A model generated the notes under the pieces. The model had not been told where the DNA came from. It saw only the letters and a list, made by a program, of their open reading frames with translations, and did no database searches. From the NCBI GenBank assembly GCA_030765065.1, contig CM060990.1:10353501-10417500 (forward strand): 64,000 nt of DNA, written 5' to 3'. Positions 45,800 through 56,890 of this stretch are shown here, piece after piece. The position numbers and the translations under genes were made by a program. This stretch comes from Deroplatys truncata (taxonomy: Eukaryota; Arthropoda; Insecta; Mantodea; Mantidae). Position 1 is the first letter of the stretch; each line of letters opens with the position of its first letter.

Positions 45800-46290
45800 A
45801 GATTGACATGTGACATGCACCTCTGTTATTAAGGTACCCCATCTCCTTTCAAAGGGAACAATGGATGTAAACAAATTATGCTTTGTTATTCTAGCCGACA
45901 AAGGGGCACACACGTGGCGCCATACCCATACCACAGTACCCCATTCATTACCAGACACTACCAGGGAGCAATAAACTTCTTGCGGGACAAAGGGGATGAC
46001 AGCTAGCATGCACCTGTGTGTTATACTCGCCGACAAAGAGCAGAAGTGCGGCGCCATACCCATGCCACAGGAACCACATCCATTAACAGAGACTACCTGG
46101 GAGCAATAAATTTTCTTGTATTGTTTTGGTGGAATGTCAGGTAACATGCACCTGTGTCATCATCTCCGACAAAAGCCAGACGCTCGGCGCCATACCCATA
46201 CCATCGGACCACATTCATTAACAGAGATTGCCTGGGCGCAATAAATTTTCTTGTATTAGTTTGCTACAATGTCAGGTAAGAAACACCTGT
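45800..46290 (+). repeat. Subterminal tandem units, left arm
   Basis: About four units with ACATGCACCTGTGT, GGCGCCATACCCAT and a CATTCATTA block recur every 110-145 bp. The right arm has about two (56500-56790). An ATGTCAG-like string starts several units; the innermost, at 46269, is followed by a good donor. Confidence 0.85.
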
Positions 46291-46339
46291 GTCATCATCG
46301 CCGAACAAAAAGGCAGACGCGCCACCCTAAAGCATTAAC

Positions 46340-47735
46340 ATTCAGACGTTTTTCCCTACTCACTTTTTCTTCACATCACAAGGATTTCTCTACACAATCT
46401 TCTTCCATTAACACTCATACGGTTTTCCCCCTTTCTCTTTTTTCACATCACAGGGATATCTCTACACATTCTTCTTCCATTAACATAGATTTTCCCCACT
46501 CACTTTTTTCACTTCACAGAGATTTCTGCACACACTTTTCTTCCATTCACACTCACACGGTTTTCTCACCGCTCTCTTCTTCCATTAACATTCATACGGT
46601 TTTCTCCACAACCTCTTCTTCCATTCACACTCACACGGTTTTCTCGGTGCACTCTTCTTCCATTAACATTCATATGGATTTCCCCATACTCTCTTCTTCC
46701 ATTCATACTCACACGGATTTCTCCGTGCACTCTTCATCCATTGTAATTCATACGGTTTTCCCTGCAACCACTTCTTCTATTCATACTCACACGCTTTTCT
46801 CTGCACAATCTTTTTTCCAAATCAGAAGGATTTCTCTGCACACACATCTTCCATTAACATTCATACTGTTTTCTCTAGACATTCTTCTTCCATTCGTACT
46901 CACATGGCTTTCTCGGCGCACTCTTCTTCCATTAACTTTCGTACGGTTTTCCCGCTCACTCTTTTTGCACATCACAGGGATTCCTCTACATATTCTTCTT
47001 CCATTAACATTCATACGTTTTTACATACTCATTCTTTTTCACTGGGATTTCTCTGCACGTTCTTCTTCCATTGATATACATACGTTTCATCTACTCATTT
47101 TTATTCACAGGGATTTATCTTCGCAATCTTCTTACATTAACATTCATGCAGTTTTTCTCTATACACTCATCTTCAAATCGCACTCAACGCGGTTTTCTCT
47201 ACACGCACTTTTTTCACATCACAGCGTTTTCTATACACACTCTTCTTCGATTAACATTCACACGTTATCCCCATTCAGTCATTTTGCATATCATAGGCAT
47301 TTCTCTGGCCACTCTTCTTCCATTCACATTCATACAGTTTTCTCTACATCCTCTTCTTCCATTCACACTCACACAGATTTCTCTGCACACACTTTTTCAG
47401 CATCACAGGGATTTCTCTGCAAACCCTTGTACCATTTCCATTCTTACGGTTTTCACTACACACTCTTTTTTCGACATCGCAGGGATTTCCACACACACTC
47501 CTCTTCCATGAACATTCATACGTTTTCCCCACTCACTCTTTCTACACATCATAGGGTTTTCTATACACACACTTCTTCCAGTAACATTCACACGATTTTT
47601 CCTACTCACGCTTTTTGCGCATCACAAGCTTTCGTCTACACCCTCTTCTTCCATTTCACACTCACGCGGGTTTCTCTGCACACTCTTTTTTCACATCACA
47701 GGGATTTCTCTACACATTCTTCCTCCGTTAACATG
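46340..47735. repeat. Minisatellite of the left arm
   Basis: Alternating blocks of about 30 bp (CTTCTTCCATTAACATTCAT plus ACGGTTTTC, and CACATCACAGGGATTTCTC) cover 1.4 kb. A 494-codon plus-strand frame starting at 46269 runs through it and encodes SSSINIHTVFS-type repeats, but minus-strand frames are also long and the right-arm copy does not keep that frame, so I do not call it a gene. Confidence 0.9.
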
Positions 47736-49169
47736 AGGTGCACGATCAAATGACGTCATACTTCACATGCAATGAGATCTATCGTATATTCATGTTCAGA
47801 GCGAGAAATTTAAAGTTGCAGTTTTAAAATGTGTAACACGATTTACGTTAGTATCGCAACATAAGTAAATTCAGAGATCATGAATATAAAATATTAATTG
47901 CCTAGGCGATACTATCATGTATGACTATTCCCATACACAGTACTATAGTACCGGGGTATAAGACGTAATTAGCATCGAAAATTATTGTCTTTGCAGAATT
48001 CAAATGAAGACACCTGTACCTAAAACGAGATAGATTCGGATGATAAAGAAGATATAGTGGAATACCTCATTGCAGCACAGCGTGCTAATCACATAGACGA
48101 GTGTCAGAAGTACCTCAATTCCCCTGGCAGTCACCGATCTAATACCTACGAACCCAGAACCTTCCCTAGGTAAGCAGGCAGCACTCAGGAAAATATTTAT
48201 GTGAGTGTTTTCATATCTAGATAAAATCTTTGTGTTTCATTTCCCTGTAACCTAACAAAATGTAATTCTATTCAGACTACCGCATTCACACAATTTTCAT
48301 CCCTACACATTTTTATAGCTTGCGCAAATGCATTACGGAAATACTCTCTGAGAGAGGGAGATAGAGAGAGGAGGAAGAGACAGGAGGAATTGAAACAAGT
48401 ACGGATAGAAATACTGAGGCCCTCTGCGCATGTGCAGCAGATGATAATTCCATTGGGTGCAATAATCACGTGTCATGTAAACATCCCCACTATGACGAAA
48501 TGCTGGCATCGTAAGGAGACTTTAGGGCTCTATATAAACAGCTCTATGGGCTTGTTAGAATCATGGTGAGTTTATTTACTCTGCAATAAGATTAAAAAAC
48601 TCGTGTGCTGTAGTTTTAATTGCAGTGTCAGTCAGTGCTTTCTACACAACATTCATCATCATCATTGTTAATACAATTCAAGGTGAGTGAGCTTTTACAT
48701 AACTATACAAAATCAGTGTTGACTGTTTTACGATGCATTAAATTTTGTTTAACGATACAGTGGATGAAAGGCAAATCTGTGCAAGAGAATCATAGTTTTA
48801 TCTGAACTTCATTTTTAACATCTATCTTCCAAATTATATTATTAAAAAATGTAGAGCTCTTATCGCTGGTGCAAATAGTTCTTTAGACACTAAATCATTA
48901 AAAATCACACGATTTTTAAGCACACTCTTCTTTCATTCACATTCACACAACTTTCTCTACCCCCTATTTGTTTGACTCTCACGAGGATTTCTCTACAACC
49001 GCTTCTTCCAGTAACATTCGTACGTTTTACCATACTCACTTTTTTCATCCCCACAGGGATTTCTACACACACTCTTCTTTCATTCACAATCAGACAGATT
49101 TCTCTACATACATGATCGTCACAAACTAACACTTATACCATGCAACCGAACCTGCACGAAACCTACGAA

Positions 49170-49309
49170 CATCCCCGAGCACAAAGATGCATATACACAC
49201 GTCACTTGCACACATATGCATAAGGGTACTTACAAATTCCTGCTTTGTTACAAAACTAACACTTCTACCACGCAGCAGAACCCGTACCAAGACCTACGAG
49301 TATCCCCGA

Positions 49310-49367
<58 letters not shown>

Positions 49368-49450
49368 GTCACTTGAACACATATGCATAAACATACTACC
49401 CAAATCCGTAGTCATGTAGTAACACACACACAAACGCACCCACAATAGTT
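49170..49450. repeat. About 150-bp repeat with (CA)n(TA)n tract
   Basis: Units with TACGAGTATCCCCGAACACA and CGTCACTTGCACACATATGC recur twice; a (CA)n(TA)n tract at about 49310-49362 has expanded inside. The right arm holds the counterpart at 53755-54030 without this tract. Confidence 0.85.
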
Positions 49451-49902
49451 CTAATATAAAGAAATGCATAACTTGTCTTTCCACCTTAATAATGCATTGA
49501 AAAATAATTCAGGATCAATGTCTGTTACAGTGTTTAGCAGATAGACTTAATAAGATGGCTGAAGCGAGCAGTTCTCTACCGGCTCGGCGAGTTCAAGATC
49601 TCGAAAGAGGGTTTAATTATGAGATAAAAGCCTTAATGAGAGCTCAAACAAGATACGGTACCAGGATCGTATCTTCGCTGGAGGATTGCCAAGTGTTTTT
49701 GCCTCAACGAAATAATTCGATAACCGACGAAGAGCTTGCACAAGTGCTAGAAAATTTATATTTAGTATACAATGGCGTGACAGAGATGGAGAAATTTAAG
49801 ACATGTAAATTGTCTTTTGTACCCACAGCGAAGATATGTAGAAATTCCGAACTTAAGTATTCAATGTTTTCCTATTTTACAATGACAAAAATTCACAAAT
49901 AA

Positions 49903-50939
49903 ATGGCTGTCTCATAGATATAAAAGATACAATCTATAGAATTTTATGTATTAAAGATACACATTATACATGCTATGGAATTTATAAAAGATTCAAGAAA
50001 TCAGAATGTCACATGTTTTTAATTTAGTTATATATATATATACATATATATTGCAGTGATATAACGTCTGATATCTGAGTGTTTATAAAAATCGTTTGTG
50101 TTCATTTTCCACGTACCCTAACAAAAAATATAATACTTTTCAGGCTACCTACACTTCCAAAAGCATGTTTTCTAAGACTTTCATAATGTTTCAAACGAAA
50201 GAAGTGGAAGAAGAATAAGAACAGATTTGCATATCGCGAAAGGATGCTGACGCTCTTTAAATATAGAATAACCAGCCTCACCGAAACATGCAATAAGCAC
50301 GCGCAGGGACGTGTACATACCGAGAAGCCGCAATGTTAAGATAGGATTCTTATATGACACTCCAGTGCATACAGTAAAAACATGGGCAATTTTGTATACA
50401 TTCCAATGCGTAGCTGAGAGTTAGTTCGAACGACTCTCCCTCTATTCAGGGCAAATAAGAATTGGGAGCACTAATTTCAGTGATTGTGTAAATAATTCTC
50501 AGTGGTGATGAGACCTGTAATTTAAAAAGACTTGAAATCTGTATACGCTAACAGGTTCAAGACTATTTGTCGTGAGAGAAAAATGAAGCAACTAATGAGA
50601 CTTTCAGTTCAATAATAGCAATGGATTTTTATTTTCCCCTCTACCTTTCCTAAGATGATACAGATAGCATTATAAAAATTATTCATTCAAAAAATCATTT
50701 AATTACAAAAGGTTAATGCACTATATATGCACAAACTCGGGAAAAAATTATATACAAATACTATGCTAAGCGCATGGATACAGGTGAAAGAAAATTTGCA
50801 TAATCTATCTATTACAAGGGTAACGTCATGTGCAGGAACGAGGAGTTGGTAGAGGAAGGTACCGGAATGGTATGATAAAAAATAATAAAAAGGAATGAAA
50901 GGTATGCTTTTATAACTTGTTTCATTCATTTCAAAATCC
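49903..50939. other. Inner end of the left arm, no gene seen
   Basis: AT-rich. A short TA run lies at about 50031-50054. From about 50661 the sequence belongs to the unique core downstream of the capsid relic. Confidence 0.6.
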
Positions 50940-52198
50940 TTACATTCCTAATGAAAAAGAAATCCCTACATTGCAATGATTAGTTTGATATAAAAGCTGC
51001 ATCACATAAGCCATAGGCTTGCATATGAATACTTTATCAGGAATTATCAAACAATATAATGAGGTCTGTGCAGCCATATTTGCACTTGCTTGAATCTCTA
51101 TTCCGATGTTTACAGCTCCATTTACAGCTTCCTCAGGTTGATGCGAGGAATCTATAACAAATATAGGGGGCATATTTATGAAAATATTTTCTCTTCAATG
51201 AAGGGTAATTAGCTTTTTCATAATAACAGTTTTGAAACTTTGAGTACATGTCATATAATGATGCAAGTCTAGAGTTTCCAAAGTTCAATTTCATGTCGTC
51301 GTAAGGATAGCATTTCCTGTTAAGATAAAGTCTCAAATTAGTTATGTTACAATGATAAAAAAGGGAAAATTCTTTAGATGCATTACTCGATCTTGAAGTC
51401 TGATCACCTAAATTGACAAATCTCCGCTTTTCCATTTTTGATGTGGTGGCGACATTCCAGGTGAATGATTTAGATTGCGGCATAGCAGGATGAGTATGCA
51501 GATCCATGTGCCTAAATGAGAGAAACAGAGGCTTGTTGGATTTGGCAGTCTTGAGGAATTTAACCTTTTCAGCATCAGAAATTCGAATCACAGACATTCT
51601 CCACTGGATTCGTACAAGTTTAACAGTAGCATTCTCTTCAGTCTGAGGTTCTATAATGCAGTTTTTTTTAGAGTTCTGGGATCGAATCAGCACCAACTCA
51701 AACTTGCAATTGAGTATGAGCTCCTTGTGGTCATCAGTAAATCCCAGAAGTATTCAAAGCGGTTCTATAGCATTGAAGGCTCCATTTTCTGCGTACACAA
51801 TGTCAATATCTTCTCCAGGGTAGCACCATCTAGCATTCAGCAGGCGAGCAGGTTCCATTGGGTAGAGCAGCATAGTTGCGTAAAGTTGATGCGATCCGGG
51901 ATTTTTGGTTCGATCAATAGTTTAGCCGTACATGTCCAGTCGAATCTCCTCAAACATGAATGCGATAGTTATTGGTAAGCTTTTCAGTAGTAGCTGCTCC
52001 ATTAGGTTTAGTAATACTTCCCTCGATGAATAGATAACTTCAATTAAGTAAAATATATAAATCCTCAACTTGACAAGGGATTCTAAACTCGTCATTAGCG
52101 TCCATAGCTGATTTATTATAAGACAAAAACACATGTTCCTCTTCTTTGGTGATATCGCCCTGGAATCTTGGTGTCTCGGTAGCATTGGAGATGACCAT
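50940..52198 (-). pseudogene. Major capsid protein relic of Polinton 2
   Basis: From ATG 52198: MVISNATETP and, in shifted frames, ITKEEEHVFLSYNKSAMDAND and IRIPCQVEDLYI, then IDRTKNPG, LLGFTDDHKELILN, VLIRSQNSKKN, VRIQWRMSVIRISDAE, HTHPAMPQSKSFTWNV and DSSHQPEEAVNGAVNIGIEI. Block order is the same as at 29091-30289. At least three frameshifts or stops occur, one of them near 51160 where two overlapping frames meet. The tail runs about 24 residues beyond the place where the other copy stops. It lies alone between the inverted arms. Confidence 0.9.
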
Positions 52199-52200
52199 GA

Positions 52201-52346
52201 TTATACGATTCTGTAGCTCAATGCATGGAGGAACTCTCGATGAATGACGTTAACACACTGCTTGTCAATGGCGGAGCATGAAGTCGAATCACTCCAATAT
52301 TACATCCTCGACGGCGCTGATGTCTTCTAAAATCTATTGGTATTGC
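52201..52346 (-). pseudogene. Relic of the small basic protein gene
   Basis: IPIDFRRHQRRR at one end and, in a shifted frame, HREFLHALSYRIV before a TAA at 52203-52201, two bases upstream of the capsid ATG. This is the counterpart of 28948-29091 by sequence and position. Confidence 0.65.
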
Positions 52347-52427
52347 AATCGTTAGGTTAAGCAAATTTTCCTTCAGCTGTATCCATGCGTTTAGCATAGT
52401 ATTTCTAGTTGAATTTTTCCCTAAGTC

Positions 52428-52432
<5 letters not shown>

Positions 52433-52462
<30 letters not shown>
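52433..52462. repeat. (TA)n microsatellite
   Basis: About fifteen TA units at the core side of the right arm. Confidence 0.95.
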
Positions 52463-52465
<3 letters not shown>

Positions 52466-53426
52466 GCATTGATTTCGTGTAATATGTGATTTTTTGATTT
52501 CATGATGTTATTTATATTATCTTAGGAAAAGTAGAGGGGGATAATAAAAACCCATTGCTATTATTGAAATGATAGTCTGTTTAGCTTCGTAATTTTTCCC
52601 TCACAACAAATAGTCTTGATACTGTTAACGTATACAGGTTTCATGTCTTTTTAAATTTTTAAGTCTCATCACCATTTAAAAAGCATTTTCACAATCATTT
52701 AAATTATTGTTCCCAATTCTTATTTTCGCTGAATGTAGGGAGATTTGTTCGAACTACCTCTCAGCTATGCACTGGGATGTATACAAAATTGCCCGTGTTT
52801 TTCACTATGTACACTGGAATGTAATATAAGAATCCTAACTTAACATTGCGGCTTCTCGGTATGTAGACGTCTCTGCACGCACTTATTGCATGCTTGGTGA
52901 GACTGGTTATTCTATACTCGAAGAGCGTCAGCATGCTTTCCAGATCTGCAAATCTGTTCTTATTCTTCTTCCCCTATTCCATCTGAAACATTGTACAATG
53001 AAAGTCCTAGAAAACATGCTTTAGGAAGTGTAGGTAGCATGAAAAGAATTACATTTTTTGTTAGGGTACGCGGAAAATGAAACAAAAACGATTTTTATAA
53101 ACACTCAGATATCAGACGTTATATCAATGCAATATATATATATATATATATATATAAATTCAAAACATGTGACATTGTGATTTCATGAATCCTTCATAAA
53201 TTTTATAGCATGTATCTTTTGTTTCTTTAATATGTAAAATTCTATAGATTGTATCTTTCATATCAATGAGACAGCCATTTATTTATGAATTTTTTGTCAT
53301 TGTAGAATAGCAAAACATTGAATACTTAAGTTTGGAATAACTACATTTCTTCGCTGTGAGTACAAAAGACAATGTACATGTCTTAAATTTCCCCATCTCT
53401 GTCATGCGATTGTATACCAAATATAA

Positions 53427-56400
53427 TTATCCTGGCACATCTGCAAGCTCTTCGTCGGTTATCGAATTATATCGTTGAGGTTGGAACACTTGCCAATTCT
53501 CCAGTGAAAATACGATCCTGGTACCGTATCTTGTTTGAGCTCTCTTTAAGGCCTTTATCTCATATTTAAACCCTATTTCGAGATCTTGAACTCGCCGAGC
53601 CGGTAGGAAACTACTCGCTTCAGTTATCTTATTAAGTCTATCCGCTAAACACTCTGTAACAAACATTGATCATGAATTATTTGAATCCATTATTCAGGTG
53701 GAAACACAATTTATACATTTCTGTATATTAGAACTATTGGGGGTACGTGTGTGTGTCCGTTGCGACATGACTGCGGTTTTTTGTAAGCATGTTTGTGCAT
53801 ATGTGTGCAAGTGACGTGTGTATATGCATCTTTGTGTTTGGGGATACTCGTAGGTCTTCGCACAGGTTCGGTTGCGTCGTAAAAGTGTTAGTTTTGTAAC
53901 AAAGTAAGGATTTGTAATTATGTTTATGCATATGTGTGTAAGTGACGTGTGTAAATGCATCTTTGTGCTCGGGATGTTCATAGGTCTTCGTGCAGGTTTG
54001 GTTGCGTTGTAGAAGTATTAGTTTGTGACGATCATGTATGTAGAAAAATCGGTGTGATTGTGAATGGAAGAAGAGTGTGTAGAAATCCCTGTGAGGATGA
54101 AAAAAGTGAGTATGGTAAAACATACGAATGCTACTGGAAGAAGCGGTTGTAGAGAAATCCTCGTGAGAGTCAAACAAATAGGGGGTAGAGAAAGTTGTGT
54201 GAATGTGAATGGAAGAAGAGTGTGCTTAAAATCGTGTGATTTTAATGCTTTAGTGTCTAAAGAACTATTTGCACCAGCGATAAAAGCTTTACATTTTTTA
54301 ATAATATAATTTGGAAGATAGTTGTTAAAAATGAAGTTCAGATAAAACTATGATTCTCTTGCACAGATTTGCCTTTCATGCACTGTATCGTTAAACAAAC
54401 TTAAATGAATCGTAAAACAGTGAACACGTATTTTGTATAGTTAGGTAAAAGCTCACTCACATTGAATTGTATTAATAATGATGATGATGATGAATGTTGT
54501 GTAGAAAGCAATCACTCACACTTCAATTAAAGCTACTGCATACGAGTGCTTTAATTTTAATGCAGAGTTAATAAACTCGCAATGATTCTAACAAGCCCCT
54601 CGAGCTGTTTATATAGAGCCCTAAAGTCTCCTTGCGATGCCAGCATATCGTCATAGTAGGAATGTTTACATAACACGTGATTATTGCACCCAATGGAATT
54701 ATCAACTGCTGCACATGCGCAGAGGCCCTCAGCATTTCTGTCCGTACTCGTTTTAATTCCCCCTTTCTCTCTTCGTCTCTCAGGGAGTATTCCCGTAATG
54801 TATTTACACAAGCTATAAAAATGTGTAGGGATGGAAATCGTGTGAATGCGCTGGCCCGAAGATAATTACATTTTGTTAGGTTACAGGGAAACGAAACACA
54901 AAGATTTTATCTAGATATGAAAATACTAAGATCAATGTATTCCTGGGTTCTGCCTGCTTGCCTGGGGAAATTTCTGGGGTCGTAGGTATTAGATCGGTGA
55001 CCGCCAGGGGAATTGAGCTCTTTCTGACGCTTGTCTGTATGATTAGTACACTGAGTTGCAATAAGGTATTCCACTATATCTTCTTTATCACCCGAATCTA
55101 TCTTGTTTTAGGTACAGGTGTCGTCATTTGAATTCTGCAAAGACATAGTAATTTTCAATTGTAGTTACGTCTATATATCCCGTTACTATAGTACTGCGTA
55201 TGGGAATAGTCATACATGATAATAGTGCCTACGGAATTAATTTTTTCAATTAATGATCTCTGAGGTTACTTATATTGCGATACTAATGTACAATCGTGAC
55301 ACATGTTTTAAAACTGCTACTTACTTTAAATTTCTCTGCCTGAACATGAATACACGGTAGTTCTCATTGCCTGTGAAGCATGACGTCATCTGATCGTGCA
55401 CCTCATGTTAATTCAAGAAGAATGCGTAGTGAAATCCCTGTGATGTGAAAAAGGAGTGTGCAGAGAAAACCGTGTGAGTGTGAATAGAAGAAGTAGAGAA
55501 AAGCTTGTGATATGCAAAAAGAGTCATTAGGGGGAATCGTGTGAATGTTACTGGAAGAAGAGGGTGTATAGAAATCCATGTGATGTGTAAAACGAGTGAG
55601 TGGGGAAAACGTATGAATGTCAATGGAAAAAGTGTGTGTGTGGAAATCCCTGTGATGTTGAAAAAAGAGTGTGCAGACGAAACATTGTGAGTATGAATGT
55701 TAATGGAAGAAGGGTATGTAGAGAAATCCCTGTGGGAAAAAATGAGTAGGGAAAACGTATGAATGTTAATGGAAGAAGAATGTGTAGAGAAATCCCTGAG
55801 AAAAAAGAATGAGTAGGGAAAAACGTATGAATGTCAATGGAAGAAGAATGTGTAGAGAAATCCCAGTAACAGTGGAAAAACTATTAGTTGGGAAAACGTA
55901 TGAATGTTATTGGAAGAAGGGTGTGCCGAGAAAACCGTGTGAGTATGAATGGAAGAAGGGAGTTAGCGAAAACCGTAGGAATGTTAATAGAAGAACACTG
56001 CGCCGAAATCCGCGTGAGTGTGAATGTAAGAAAAGCGTGTAGAGGAAACCGTATGAATGGTAACGGAAGAAGGGTGCGCCGAGAACGCCGTGTGACTGTG
56101 AATGAAAGAACAGGTTGTAGTGAAAACCTTATGAATGGTAATGGAAGAAAAGTGCGCCGAGAAAATACTGGTTGAGTGTGAATGGAAGAAGGGGTGTAGA
56201 GGAAACCATATGAATGTTAATGGAAGAAGGGCGCGCCGAGAAAGCCGTGTGAGTGTGAATGAAAGAAGAGTGTGTTTAGAAGTCTCTTTGTGGTAAAAGA
56301 GAGTGACTGGGGAAAACCGTATGAATGTTTATGGAAGAAGAATGTGTAGAGGAATCCCAATGATGTGAAAAAAGCGTAAGGGCGGAAAAACCATAAGAGT

Positions 56401-56543
56401 GTTAATGGAAGAAGATTGTGTCGAGGAATCCCTATGATGTGGAATAAAGTGAGTAGGAATAAAACATGAATGTTAATGATTTAGGGTCCCTCGTCTGCCT
56501 TTTTGTGTCGGCGGTGATGACACAGGTGCATGTTATCTGACAT
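53427..56543 (-). pseudogene. Spliced accessory gene of Polinton 2, right-arm copy
   Basis: Counterparts of the left-arm exons in the same order. The mini-exon ATGTCAG (56543) is now followed by ATAAC, so its donor is lost. Exon 2 is near 55135-54963 with the end changed to GCAAGC. Exon 3 (near 54840-54590) reads SIGCNNHVLCKHSYYDDMLASQGDF without the stop seen in the left arm. Exon 5 (53666-53427) keeps CLADRLNK, LPARRVQDLE and TRYGTRIVFSLE but ends early at a stop. Ile replaces the Met at the left-arm exon 5 ATG, which shows that this Met is not a conserved start. Confidence 0.5.
55405..56480. repeat. Minisatellite of the right arm
   Basis: Inverse of the left-arm minisatellite, about 1.08 kb against 1.4 kb. 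Blocks such as AATGTTAATGGAAGAAG and GAGAAATCCCTGTG alternate. Confidence 0.9.
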
Positions 56544-56884
56544 TCCAGCAAAAAATACAAGAAAATTTATTACTTCCAGGTGGTCTCTGGCAATGAATGG
56601 GTCCTGTGGTATGGGTATGGCGCAGCGTGTCTGCTCTTTGTGGGCTAGAATATTAAAGGATACTTTATTACATCCATTGTTCCCTTTGACAGGAGATGGG
56701 GGACCTTAATAACAGAGGTGCATGTTACATGTCAAACTTTTTCCATTAAACAATACAACATATATGACCTTCGTTGCCACAAAGGTACCAGCGGGTGTGG
56801 CAGGTGGAAGTGGGACATTAATTAACATATTAACTACAAAGCTCTGCATATTAAGAGCGTTTGAAGTCTCCTTTTAGTACTACT

Positions 56885-56890
56885 AAGGTG
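56885..56890. repeat. Probable target site duplication of Polinton 2, right (AAGGTG)
   Basis: One mismatch to 45647-45652. Confidence 0.75.

Larger units (their letters stand above)
46269..49902 (+). pseudogene. Spliced accessory gene of Polinton 2, left-arm copy
   Basis: Proposed exons: 46269-46275 (ATGTCAG before GTAAG), 47997-48169, 48276-48565, 48626-48682 and 49531-49902. Each internal exon has CAG before and GTAAG or GTGAG after it. Exon 2 contains DIVEYLIAAQRANHIDEC, similar to NIAEAYIQLQQDTHRR in the second exon of the left gene of Polinton 1. Exon 3 has a Cys/His segment (IGCNNHVSCKHPHYDEM) and a TAA at the codon where the right arm has CAA. Exon 5 has LPARRVQDLE, TRYGTRIVSSLE, VFLPQRNNSITDEEL and YLVYNG, a small domain I have met in insect repeat proteins but cannot name. 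Exon 2 also has an in-frame stop shared by both arms. Confidence 0.5.
45653..50660 (+). repeat. Left inverted arm of Polinton 2
   Basis: Matches 52516-56884 in reverse. From outside in: short terminal block, 110-145-bp units, minisatellite (46340-47735), CRE octamer, exons of a spliced gene (47997-49902), a 150-bp repeat with CA/TA tracts, and an AT-rich inner end reaching a CCTAAGAT block. Confidence 0.9.
45653..56884. mobile_element. Polinton-derived element with giant inverted arms, 11232 bp
   Basis: The ends are AGTAGTAC(C/T)AAAAGGAGA and its inverse, sharing AGTAGT with Polinton 1, and the flanks form a 6-bp near-duplication. About 5.0 kb (left) and 4.4 kb (right) are inverted copies of each other, differing by substitutions and repeat copy number. 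The core, about 50661-52515, holds only a broken major capsid gene and the tail of the small basic gene. No polymerase, integrase, ATPase, protease or penton is present, so it cannot be autonomous. The capsid relic is homologous to, but clearly different from, that of Polinton 1, so the two come from separate lineages. Confidence 0.88.
52516..56884 (-). repeat. Right inverted arm of Polinton 2
   Basis: Reverse counterpart of 45653-50660. It is about 640 bp shorter, mainly through fewer subterminal units and a shorter minisatellite. Substitutions are frequent over the whole length, so the arms have not been homogenised recently. Confidence 0.9.

Noticed and set aside
46269..47753. A 494-codon frame across the left-arm minisatellite, with SSSINIHTVFS-type repeats
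   Set aside because: The repeat period tends to keep a frame open, long frames also exist on the other strand, the right-arm copy does not preserve it, and a good donor site follows its seventh base.
49248..49484. Frames with long HTHTHT and IYIYIY runs
   Set aside because: They are produced by the (CA)n(TA)n microsatellite.
55809..56175. GKTYECYWKK-type repeats read from the minisatellite look like zinc-finger linkers
   Set aside because: There is no C-x2-C or H-x3-H pairing at finger spacing; the similarity is limited to a few residues of a low-complexity repeat.
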